Below are positions 1 through 7,266 of a DNA stretch of 12,098 bases, in pieces (positions within the stretch are counted from its first letter, which is position 1; each line of letters opens with the position of its first letter). Both the position numbers and the translations under genes were made by a program. The stretch is taken from assembly GCA_934561115.1 (NCBI GenBank), contig CAKTFS010000037.1:1-12098 (forward strand), given 5' to 3'. The notes beneath the pieces are model-generated. The model was not told the DNA's origin, did not search any database, and saw only the letters and a list, made by a program, of their open reading frames with translations. This DNA comes from an uncultured Faecalibacterium sp. Its GTDB lineage: Bacteria; Bacillota; Clostridia; Oscillospirales; Ruminococcaceae.

Positions 1-1
1 C

Positions 2-574
2 TATACGCCGGGGTTCGACATCATTTTTATGGATGTGGAGATGCCCCGGCTGGACGGCTTTGGCGCTGCCGAAGCCATCCGGGCGGTGGATGCGGAGGTG
101 GTGCTGGTCTTTGTGACCAACATGGCGCAGTATGCCATCCGGGGGTACGAGGTGGATGCACTGGATTATGTGCTGAAGCCGGTGAATTATTATCAGTTCT
201 GCACAAAGCTCTCCCGCGCCATCCAGCGGGTGCAGCGGCGCAGAGGCGGACAGGTGGTGCTGCAGCTGGCGGGCGGCGGCATCCAACTGCTGGATACGAT
301 GGATATCTATTATCTGGAGACCCGCAGCCGGATGCTGTACTACCACACCGCCAAGGGGGAGTTTGCGGTGCGCGCCAGCCTGCAAAGCGCCGAAAAGCAG
401 CTTGCCGAGTACCACTTTGTCCGCTGCAACCAGTGCTATCTGGTCAACTTGGCCTACGTCAAGGGCATTGAAAACGACTTCGCCCTTGTGAAAGACGATC
501 GGCTGGAGATCAGCCGGCGGCAGCGAACGGCCTTTCTTACTGCGGTGGCGTCCTACATGGGAGGTGTGCTGTGA
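2..574 (+). CDS. LytTR-family response regulator, 5' end missing (window edge)
   Basis: This is the C-terminal 190 residues of a two-component response regulator. The frame is open to the window edge, so the real start lies upstream, and the ATG at 29 is inside the receiver domain. The receiver part shows the phospho-acceptor aspartate in FMDVEMPRLDG (Asp codon 32-34), the conserved Thr in VFVTN and the conserved Lys in YVLKPV. After a short linker comes a LytTR DNA-binding domain, with IYYLETRSRML near its start and FVRCNQCYLVNLAYVKGI in its core. Proteins of this AgrA/VirR type bind short direct repeats upstream of peptide-, surface- or transport-related genes. The stop codon overlaps the GTG start of the next gene by four bases, so the two are almost certainly co-translated partners. 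The target genes cannot be read from the sequence. Confidence 0.93.
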   Translation, partial: YTPGFDIIFMDVEMPRLDGFGAAEAIRAVDAEVVLVFVTNMAQYAIRGYEVDALDYVLKPVNYYQFCTKLSRAIQRVQRRRGGQVVLQLAGGGIQLLDTMDIYYLETRSRMLYYHTAKGEFAVRASLQSAEKQLAEYHFVRCNQCYLVNLAYVKGIENDFALVKDDRLEISRRQRTAFLTAVASYMGGVL

Positions 575-1854
575 CCACATCCCTGCTCAACAGCCTGCTC
601 CGGGCACTGCTGCGCTGGGGCGCGGCGCTGGTCTTTTGCCTGCCCTTGCGTCATCGGTCCCACTTCTGGGCGCGCGCCTGCGGAATGCTGGTTCCACTGC
701 TTTTGCTGGCGCAGCTGCTGGACCCGCTGGCACAGTCCACAACACTGTGGCAGCAGCAGCTTTTGCTGCTGGTGCTTTATGTTTCCTTTTTTGTGCTGCT
801 GGCCGGGATGATCTACCTGTGTACGGATATCAATAAAAAGGGAGCGATGTACTGTGCGGTGTGGAGCCTGCTCATCGCGCAGTGTGCCTACGAGGGCTGG
901 TGCTTTCTGGAGCTGTATTTTGTCAAGCATGGACACCCGCTGAACATGGCTTCCCCTTGGGCGGTTCTGGTACAGCTGCTGTCCGGGGCGGCATTTTTCG
1001 GGTTGGTGTATGCACTGCCTGCCCGGCAGCTTCCCTATAAGGGAAAATACCATATCGGCCCCCGGCAGTTATTCAGTTCATTTTTTATTGGGAGCCTGTT
1101 TATGGTGCAGGCAGCGGTTTTAAGCGATACCTCTATCGATTCATGGCCGCCCAGTCTGGTGGCTACGCTGGTTACCGGACAGCTCTATTTTCTTACTTTA
1201 TTGTATTTCCAGACAGAGCTGTTCAAGAAATCCGCCATGGAAAAGGAGATGAATGCCCTGAATCTGCTGTACGAGCGCCAGCGCCAGCAGTATCAGGTCG
1301 CCCGGCAGAACGTGCAGATGATCAACAAGCGCTGCCATGAGCTGAAGGTGCAGATCGCCAATCTCCGCAAGCTGTCGCCCGAAGCGGTGCCGCAAGAACG
1401 CATTGAGGAGGCAGAGCGCGCCGCCCGCCTTTATGATGCGAACCGCAACACCGGCAACGAGGTGCTGGATGTGGTGCTGACCGAAAAGAGCCTGCTGTGC
1501 GAGTCCCGGGGCATCCAGCTGAATGCCGTGGCAAACGGCAGCTGTCTGGGCTTTTTTGAGGCAGGGGATCTGTACGCGCTGTTTGCCAATGCACTGGATC
1601 ATGCCGTGGAAAGCGCGGTGCAGACTGCCCGCCCGGAGTGCCGGGTCATCGACCTGCTGGTCTGTGTGCGGCAGGGCTTTGTGGTGGTGAATATCATCAG
1701 CCCGCTGCGCCCGCCGGAACAGCAGGCAAACCGCTCCGCACAATATGAGCTGAAGGTGATCCGGCGCATCGTACAGAAATATAAAGGCACGCTGACCTTG
1801 GAGGAGCAGGGCGAATTCTTTGCGGAAAAGATCATCTTTCCGCTGCAAAAATAA
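571..1854 (+). CDS. Membrane GHKL-type sensor histidine kinase, ATP-lid motifs degenerate
   Basis: This 427-residue protein starts at a GTG that shares the sequence GTGA with the upstream stop; a GGGAGG ribosome site lies just before it. The N-terminal half (about residues 12-215) has roughly six hydrophobic segments and looks like an AgrC-type membrane sensor. A probable coiled coil follows (about 222-255). The dimerisation helix holds a candidate phospho-acceptor His256 in RCHELK, in place of the usual HDxxNHL. The C-terminal HATPase-like domain has a recognisable N box, NALDHA (340-345). The usual glycine-containing ATP-lid stretch before IRRIVQKYKG, typically HGxGLxxI, reads YELKVI (392-397) and lacks both glycines. 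It may therefore bind ATP poorly or act as a pseudokinase. It is the likely partner of the LytTR regulator directly upstream. Confidence 0.88.
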   Translation: MTTSLLNSLLRALLRWGAALVFCLPLRHRSHFWARACGMLVPLLLLAQLLDPLAQSTTLWQQQLLLLVLYVSFFVLLAGMIYLCTDINKKGAMYCAVWSLLIAQCAYEGWCFLELYFVKHGHPLNMASPWAVLVQLLSGAAFFGLVYALPARQLPYKGKYHIGPRQLFSSFFIGSLFMVQAAVLSDTSIDSWPPSLVATLVTGQLYFLTLLYFQTELFKKSAMEKEMNALNLLYERQRQQYQVARQNVQMINKRCHELKVQIANLRKLSPEAVPQERIEEAERAARLYDANRNTGNEVLDVVLTEKSLLCESRGIQLNAVANGSCLGFFEAGDLYALFANALDHAVESAVQTARPECRVIDLLVCVRQGFVVVNIISPLRPPEQQANRSAQYELKVIRRIVQKYKGTLTLEEQGEFFAEKIIFPLQK

Positions 1855-1870
1855 GTTAAGAAACCGGCAG

Positions 1871-1918
1871 CCGCCGCAGAATTTCCGAAACCGGAAGTCC
1901 TGCGGCGGTTTTCTTTTT
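1871..1918 (+). terminator. Rho-independent terminator after the two-component pair
   Basis: CCGCCGCAG (1871-1879) pairs with CTGCGGCGG (1900-1908). The loop carries a second small stem, TTCCG (1883-1887) with CGGAA (1892-1896). A T-rich run follows at 1909-1918. It begins 16 bases after the kinase stop and separates the signalling operon from the sugar cluster. Confidence 0.88.
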
Positions 1919-1926
1919 GCAGCTTG

Positions 1927-1956
1927 TTGGATACATCTGTTTGTGAAAAATATACA
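1927..1956 (+). promoter_or_regulatory. Possible upstream promoter of the sugar cluster
   Basis: TTGGAT (1927-1932) and TATACA (1951-1956) are separated by 18 bases in a very AT-rich stretch, in contrast to the GC-rich genes around it. The match to sigma-70/sigma-A is moderate. The -10 overlaps the first palindrome (1952-1973), which would fit a repressor site. The promoter at 2027-2054 is an alternative or a second start. Confidence 0.35.
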
Positions 1957-1973
1957 AATATATCAATTTGTAT
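1952..1973. promoter_or_regulatory. Palindrome, candidate operator 1
   Basis: ATACAAAT (1952-1959) and ATTTGTAT (1966-1973) form a perfect 8-base inverted repeat with a 6-base spacer. It is AT-rich, has no T-run after it and lies upstream of the GH2 gene, so a transcription-factor site is more likely than a terminator. The cognate regulator is not in the window. Confidence 0.5.
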
Positions 1974-2005
1974 TTGGAAGCGAAAAACCGAATGCGCACG
2001 CAAAA

Positions 2006-2042
2006 CGACCGATTTTCGCGGGCATCTTGCGAAAATTGGTCG
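2006..2042. promoter_or_regulatory. Long palindrome, candidate operator 2 upstream of the GH2 gene
   Basis: CGACCGATTTTCGC (2006-2019) and GCGAAAATTGGTCG (2029-2042) are 14-base inverted arms with one mismatch (a G-U pair in RNA) around a 9-base spacer. The right arm contains the proposed -35 of the 2027-2054 promoter, a typical place for a repressor to bind. Nothing T-rich follows, so it is not an ordinary terminator. It could also act as a leader RNA hairpin if transcription starts at the upstream promoter. Confidence 0.6.
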
Positions 2043-2054
2043 CTTTGATAAAAT
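2027..2054 (+). promoter_or_regulatory. Probable promoter of the GH2-GH3-symporter-SDR cluster
   Basis: The -35 TTGCGA (2027-2032) and the -10 TAAAAT (2049-2054) are separated by 16 bases. The -10 matches the consensus at five of six positions. A start near 2061 would give a leader of about 55 bases to the GH2 ATG. The overlap of the -35 with palindrome 2006-2042 suggests negative control. Confidence 0.5.
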
Positions 2055-2116
2055 AACAACGAAAGAAAAATGTACGGAAAAATTACCGGAGCACAGCGAA
2101 AAACAGGAGGAATCGG

Positions 2117-4036
2117 ATGCGTAGTATTGCAAAGCTTATGAAGGACTGGCAGTTCACCGGCCCGGACGGCGTGACCGCTGCCGTAGCACTGCCCCACACT
2201 TGGAACGCGAAGGATGGTCAGGACGGCGGCAACGATTACTGGCGGGGTATCTGCACCTACCGCACCGGCTTTGCGGCTCCTGTCTTTGACCCGGCACAGC
2301 AGCAGGTCTGGCTGCAATTTGAGGGCGTCAACGCCAGCGCCACCGTGCTGCTGAACGGTCAGCAGCTCTGCACCCATGACGGCGGCTACTCCACCTTCCG
2401 GGCAGAGGTCACGGGGCTGTTGCAGGCAGAAAACCAGCTCACGGTGCGGGTGGACAACAGCGTCAACGACCGCGTTTACCCCCAAAAAGCAGACTTTACC
2501 TTTTACGGCGGCATCTACCGGGATGTGAGCCTGCTGGTGGTGAACAAAAACCACATTGCGCTGGGGCACTTTGGCGATACCGGCGTGAAGATCACCCCCG
2601 CCCTGAAAGAGGGCAGCGCCGACATTCAGGTGGAAACGCTGGTGGAAGGCGAGGGCACTGTTGCGGTGGAGCTGCTGGACGCCGAGGGCAGCACCGTTGC
2701 AAAGGGCGAGGGCGAAAATGCTTCCCTCCATCTGGATGCTCCCCACCTGTGGAACGGCGTGAAGGACCCCTACCTGTACACCTGTGTAGTTCGTTTGATG
2801 CAGGACGGCAAGCCGGTGGACGAAGTGACCACCAAGGTAGGTCTGCGCAGCTTTTCGGTGGATGCGAAAAAGGGCTTCTTCCTCAACGGCAAGCCCTATC
2901 CGCTCCACGGCGTTTCCCGCCATCAGGACCGCAAGGGTCTGGGCAATGCCATCACCCGGGAGATGCACGATGAGGATATGGAGCTGATCCGGGAGCTGGG
3001 CGCCAACACTGTCCGGCTGGCCCACTACCAGCACGACCAGTACTTCTACGACCTGTGCGACAAGTACGGCATGGTGGTCTGGGCAGAGATCCCCTATATC
3101 TCGGAGCACCTGCCCAACGGCCGGGAAAATACCATCAGCCAGATGAAAGAGCTGATCCACCAGAACTACAACCACCCCTCCATCGTCTGCTGGGGCGTGT
3201 CCAACGAGATCACCATCTCCACCAAGGACAAGGCCGATATGCTGGATAACCACCGGGTGCTCAACGAGCTGTGCCACAAGATGGACCCCACCCGCCTGAC
3301 TACGCTGGCCTGCTACGCCATGTGCGGCCCCTTCAACCCGGTGGCGCACATCACCGATCTGGTGAGCTGGAACCTGTATCTGGGCTGGTATGTGCCGGGC
3401 CTGTTTTTGAATGACCTGTGGATGGACTTTTTCCATCTGGTGTACCCCAACCGTCCGCTGGGCTTTTCCGAGTACGGTGCCGAGGGTATGCCCAACCTCC
3501 ACAGTGCCCACCCCCGCCGGGGCGACCACACCGAGGAGTATCAGGCCAAATACCACGAGTACATGCTGAAGTGCTTCGACCGCCACCCGTGGCTGTGGGC
3601 GACCCATGTCTGGAATATGTTCGACTTTGCAGCAGATGCCCGGGATCAGGGCGGAGAGCCGGGCATGAACCACAAGGGTCTGGTCACCTTTGACCGAAAG
3701 ACCAAAAAGGACAGCTTCTACCTCTATAAAGCATGGTGGAGCGAGGAAAACTTCGTCCATATCTGCTCCAAGCGGTTCACCGACCGCACCGAGAAGGAGA
3801 TCGAGGTCAAGGTCTATTCCAACCAGAACACCGTCGCCCTGTATGCGGACGGCAAAAAGCTGGCAGAGCAGACCGGCGAGCATATCTTCAAGTTCCGCGT
3901 GCCGCTGCACGGGAAGGTGGAGCTGAAAGCCGTTGCGGGCGACTGCATCGACACCGCCTGCTTCCGCAGCGTGGCGACCCCGAACCCCAGCTACAAGCTG
4001 GTAAAAACCAAGTCGAAGAGTGCGAACTGGGTCTGA
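2117..4036 (+). CDS. GH2 family beta-glycosidase, possible beta-glucuronidase
   Basis: This 639-residue enzyme has no signal peptide, so it should be cytoplasmic. The ATG has AGGAGG six bases upstream. The order is the GH2 jelly-roll sugar-binding domain (about 1-150, with LPHTWN at 25-30), the immunoglobulin-like domain (about 151-245), the TIM barrel from GFFLNGKPYPLHGVSRHQD (253-271) to about residue 545, and a short C-terminal beta domain. The acid/base is Glu364 in WGVSNE and the nucleophile is Glu452 in GFSEYGAEG. Near the end of the barrel is NHKG (518-521), the NxKG motif that in E. coli GusA contacts the substrate carboxylate. Some other GH2 enzymes, including beta-galactosidases, carry a similar NDKG, so the motif alone does not decide. 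The neighbouring GPH symporter and UxuB-like SDR favour a uronide substrate. The length is close to glucuronidases (about 600) and far below LacZ (1024). GH2 membership is certain; the substrate is not. Confidence 0.95.
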   Translation: MRSIAKLMKDWQFTGPDGVTAAVALPHTWNAKDGQDGGNDYWRGICTYRTGFAAPVFDPAQQQVWLQFEGVNASATVLLNGQQLCTHDGGYSTFRAEVTGLLQAENQLTVRVDNSVNDRVYPQKADFTFYGGIYRDVSLLVVNKNHIALGHFGDTGVKITPALKEGSADIQVETLVEGEGTVAVELLDAEGSTVAKGEGENASLHLDAPHLWNGVKDPYLYTCVVRLMQDGKPVDEVTTKVGLRSFSVDAKKGFFLNGKPYPLHGVSRHQDRKGLGNAITREMHDEDMELIRELGANTVRLAHYQHDQYFYDLCDKYGMVVWAEIPYISEHLPNGRENTISQMKELIHQNYNHPSIVCWGVSNEITISTKDKADMLDNHRVLNELCHKMDPTRLTTLACYAMCGPFNPVAHITDLVSWNLYLGWYVPGLFLNDLWMDFFHLVYPNRPLGFSEYGAEGMPNLHSAHPRRGDHTEEYQAKYHEYMLKCFDRHPWLWATHVWNMFDFAADARDQGGEPGMNHKGLVTFDRKTKKDSFYLYKAWWSEENFVHICSKRFTDRTEKEIEVKVYSNQNTVALYADGKKLAEQTGEHIFKFRVPLHGKVELKAVAGDCIDTACFRSVATPNPSYKLVKTKSKSANWV

Positions 4037-4078
4037 GTACCGGTCCACACCTTGGAATAAACTGCCGCACTTTGGAAA

Positions 4079-4100
4079 ATGGCTGCGCCACAGCGGCCAT
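4079..4100 (+). promoter_or_regulatory. Hairpin in the GH2-GH3 spacer
   Basis: ATGGCTGC (4079-4086) pairs with GCGGCCAT (4093-4100), eight pairs with one G-U, around a 6-base loop. It is followed by A-rich rather than T-rich sequence, so it is not a + strand terminator. It could be an mRNA processing or stability element that sets the ratio of GH2 to GH3. No promoter is evident in the 112-base spacer (4037-4148). Confidence 0.3.
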
Positions 4101-4148
4101 GAAAAAATCTGCGGCGATCGCTGACACACACAAGAAAAGGAGAACAAC

Positions 4149-7100
4149 ATGAAGAAGGGCAAGAAGAAAGGCTCTGGCGTTGTACTGTGGAGCATTCTTA
4201 CGGTGCTTTTCACGGTACTGTTCGCCGGTGCCTGCATCGGTTCCAATCTGGCATTTGCCAGTGCACAGGCCGTGAACATCGCACTAAAGACCCCCACCCA
4301 CAAAACTGTGGGCAAGGACGACAGTGCCGTGTATTACGAGAGTGATTTCAGCAGTGTGGAAGAGCTGGAAGCACACGATAAGGAGATCGCAGAGCAGCTT
4401 ACCGGTGAGGGTGCTGTGCTGCTGAAGAACGATAACAATACCCTGCCTCTGGCAGCGGGCAGCAAGGTGTCTACGCTCAGCCATTCCAGCGTGGACGTTG
4501 TTACCTGCGGTACCGGCTCTGCCGATATCGACACCTCCAAGGCACCCACATGGAAAGAGGCTCTGGAGGCCGTGGGCTTTGACGTGAACCCTGTGCTGTG
4601 GGACTTCTACACCAACGGTGCCGGCAAGGACTATGTCCGCTCTCCCGGCAAGGGTACCAGTCTGGGTGACCGCTCTGCATGGCATATCAATGAAGTGCCG
4701 GTCTCTCTGTACGGCACCAACGTCAATGCTGCGGATGCGGCAGCCGGTGCAAACATCACCGATGTGCGCTCCAGCTTTGCCTCCTACGGCGATGCCGCGA
4801 TCGTGATGCTCTCCCGTGTGGCCGGTGAGGGTGCTGATCTGGAGTACGGCGATTTTGTGGATGGCACCAATGTGCTGTCCCTGACCAACGAAGAAAAGGA
4901 TATGCTGAAGATGGCCAAGGAGGAGTTTGCACGCACCATCGTGCTGATCAACTCCACCAACGCCATGGAGTGCGATTTCCTCAATGATCCCGAGTACGGT
5001 GTGGATGCCGCGCTGTGGATCGGCTACACCGGCTCCTACGGCCTGAACGCCGTGGCTGATATTCTGGCCGGCAATGTGAACCCCAGCGGCCATCTGGTGG
5101 ACACCTACTGCTACGACAACACCACCGCACCCGGTCTGGTGGACTACTACGCAAACCAGTACACCAACTATGACGAGAAGGATACCAGCAAGTGGTATTC
5201 TGTGGCAAACGGCGGTCTGGACGGCAACAGTTACTACACCACCTATCAGGAAGGCATCTATGTGGGCTACCGTTACTACGAGACCCGCTACGAGGATGTG
5301 GTCATGGGCACCCAGAACGTGGGCGAGTACGACTACGCCTCCACCGTGGCCTATCCCTTTGGCTATGGCATGAGCTACACCACCTTTGACTGGTCCAACT
5401 TCCAGTCCTCCTACGATGCAGCCACCGACAGCTTCAACATCAGCGTGGATGTGAAGAACACCGGCTCTGTGGCAGGCAAGGAAGTGGTGCAGGCTTACTT
5501 CCAGTCCCCCTATACCGAGTACGATAAGGCAAACGGCATCGAGAAGGCTTCTGTGGAGCTGTGCGGCTTTGGCAAGACCCAGCTGCTGGCCCCCGGCGAA
5601 AGCGAGACTGTTACCATCAACGTACCCCGCAGCGAGCTGGCCTGCTACGACGAGAACGTGGCACAGACCTATATTCTGGAGGCCGGTGATTACTACCTGA
5701 CCGCCGCCCGCAATGCCCACGACGCTGTGAACAACGTTCTGGCTGCCAAGGGCTACACCACTGCCAACGGCATGACCGCCAACGGCGATACTGCGTTCAC
5801 CTATACCTACACCAACGGTGTGACCGATACCAAGACCTACTCCATCTCTGCCGCTACCGGCGAGAAGATCACCAACCAGCTGGATTCTGCCGACATGACC
5901 TATTATGGTTATGACGAGATGAATATGCTCACCCGTTCCAACTGGACTGGCACCTGGCCGGAGAAGATCGCCATTGAGGCAAACGATGCCCTGATGGTGG
6001 ACATCAACGCCTACCAGAGCTATAAGGGCATTGAAGGCTCTACCACCGAGATGCCCACTATGGGTGCCGACAACGGCATGACGCTGGGCATGATGATCGG
6101 CAAGGATTACGACGACCCGGATTGGGACAAGCTGCTGGATCAGGTCACCTATGAGGAAATGGCCGAGCTGGTGGGCAAGGGCTTCCACAACACTGCTATG
6201 ATGCAGAGCATCTCCAAGCCCGCTACGGTGGATGACAACGGTCCGCAGGGCTTTACCCAGACCCTGACCGGCGTCTCGGTCTGCCACACTGCATACAGCG
6301 ATGAGAATATCATGGCTGCCACCTTCAACGTGGATCTGATGAAGGAAGTGGGCATCTGTATCGGCAACGATATGCTGGATCTGGGCGCTTCCGGCCTGTA
6401 CGGCCCCGCCATGAACATCCACCGCACCGCTTACTCCGGCCGTAACTTCGAGTATTACTCTGAGGATCCGTTCCTCTCCGGTAAGATCGCAGCAGCCGAG
6501 GTAGAGGGCATCCAGTCCAAGGGCGTGTATGTTTACATCAAGCACTTTGCACTGAACGATACGGAAAGCCGCTGCCGCTGCATTGCTACCTTTACCAGCG
6601 AGCAGGCGATCCGTGAACTGTACCTCAAGAGCTTTGAGATGGCAGTCACCGAGGGCGGCGCCAAGTGCGTCATGAACTCCTTTGCACGCATCGGCGGTAT
6701 CTGGTCCGGTGCACACAAGGGTCTGCAGACCAATATCCTACGCGGCGAGTGGGGCCTGACCGGCTTCAACCTGACCGACTTCTCCGGCAACGCCATGTTT
6801 GCCAACTACGGCATCTACATGAAGAGCTTTGACGTTGCACAGGGCCTGCTGGCCGGTACCAACAGCTGGGACTCCAGCGCCCAGCAGTGGACTGACGAGC
6901 TGCTGAAGCTGTATAAGGGCGATGCCGACATCACGCAGGCCATGCGTGAGTCCACCCACCGCATCCTGTACACGGTGGTCAACTCCAACGCTATGAACGG
7001 CGTCACCGCAGATACCAAGATCGTATCCGTTACTCCTTGGTGGAAGACCGCACTGATCTGCGTTGATGTGGTGCTGGGCATTCTGGTGGCTGTCAGCATC

Positions 7101-7175
7101 TTTATGCTGGTCAAGCGCATCAAGGCACGCAAGGCCGCAAAGGCTCTGACTGCCCCGGCGGAAGATCAGGAATAA
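4149..7175 (+). CDS. Membrane-anchored GH3 beta-glycosidase with reversed domain order
   Basis: This 1008-residue protein starts at an ATG preceded by AAGGAG. A lysine-rich start and a hydrophobic segment (about 11-38) form a signal anchor. A second membrane helix (about 967-988) is followed by a basic tail, which puts the catalytic body outside the cell with both ends inside. The domains run opposite to a classic GH3. First comes the alpha/beta sandwich (about 75-325, with GAVLLKNDNNTLPL at 88-101), then the AYPFGYGMSYTTF region (401-413) and an FnIII-like domain (about 428-520). The TIM barrel comes last (about 645-945), with DNGPQG (696-701), GRNFEYYSEDP (764-774) and KHFALND (798-804). 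The likely nucleophile is Asp877 in GFNLTDFSG, and the likely acid/base is Glu227 in RVAGEGAD. GH3 enzymes of this order are known from Ruminococcus and Butyrivibrio beta-glucosidases. The substrate (glucoside, xyloside or other) cannot be read. Confidence 0.93.
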   Translation: MKKGKKKGSGVVLWSILTVLFTVLFAGACIGSNLAFASAQAVNIALKTPTHKTVGKDDSAVYYESDFSSVEELEAHDKEIAEQLTGEGAVLLKNDNNTLPLAAGSKVSTLSHSSVDVVTCGTGSADIDTSKAPTWKEALEAVGFDVNPVLWDFYTNGAGKDYVRSPGKGTSLGDRSAWHINEVPVSLYGTNVNAADAAAGANITDVRSSFASYGDAAIVMLSRVAGEGADLEYGDFVDGTNVLSLTNEEKDMLKMAKEEFARTIVLINSTNAMECDFLNDPEYGVDAALWIGYTGSYGLNAVADILAGNVNPSGHLVDTYCYDNTTAPGLVDYYANQYTNYDEKDTSKWYSVANGGLDGNSYYTTYQEGIYVGYRYYETRYEDVVMGTQNVGEYDYASTVAYPFGYGMSYTTFDWSNFQSSYDAATDSFNISVDVKNTGSVAGKEVVQAYFQSPYTEYDKANGIEKASVELCGFGKTQLLAPGESETVTINVPRSELACYDENVAQTYILEAGDYYLTAARNAHDAVNNVLAAKGYTTANGMTANGDTAFTYTYTNGVTDTKTYSISAATGEKITNQLDSADMTYYGYDEMNMLTRSNWTGTWPEKIAIEANDALMVDINAYQSYKGIEGSTTEMPTMGADNGMTLGMMIGKDYDDPDWDKLLDQVTYEEMAELVGKGFHNTAMMQSISKPATVDDNGPQGFTQTLTGVSVCHTAYSDENIMAATFNVDLMKEVGICIGNDMLDLGASGLYGPAMNIHRTAYSGRNFEYYSEDPFLSGKIAAAEVEGIQSKGVYVYIKHFALNDTESRCRCIATFTSEQAIRELYLKSFEMAVTEGGAKCVMNSFARIGGIWSGAHKGLQTNILRGEWGLTGFNLTDFSGNAMFANYGIYMKSFDVAQGLLAGTNSWDSSAQQWTDELLKLYKGDADITQAMRESTHRILYTVVNSNAMNGVTADTKIVSVTPWWKTALICVDVVLGILVAVSIFMLVKRIKARKAAKALTAPAEDQE

Positions 7176-7207
7176 TCAGCCCTCCGAAAAATCGGATTTT
7201 CGCAAGC

Positions 7208-7249
7208 GGCAGCCTGCCCCGAAGGCGGGGCAGGCTGCCCTTCTTTTTT
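7208..7249 (+). terminator. Strong internal terminator between the GH3 and symporter genes
   Basis: GGCAGCCTGCCCC (7208-7220) pairs perfectly over 13 bases with GGGGCAGGCTGCC (7227-7239) around a 6-base loop. A T-rich run follows (7241-7249). A smaller hairpin, TCCGA/TCGGA with an AAAA loop, precedes it at 7183-7196. The symporter's ribosome site (AGGAG, 7254-7258) begins only five bases after the T-run. There is no room for a promoter between, so the downstream genes probably depend on read-through. Confidence 0.9.
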
Positions 7250-7266
7250 CAAAAGGAGAGACCGCA

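Noticed and set aside
4079..4100. Terminator between GH2 and GH3
   Set aside because: The hairpin is followed by A-rich sequence, not a T-run, on the + strand.
1856..6716. Very long open frames on the - strand (about 819 and 810 residues) opposite GH2 and GH3
   Set aside because: The + strand proteins have clear family motifs and ribosome sites. The antisense products are low-complexity, rich in Val, His, Gly and Leu, and arise from GC-biased codon use.
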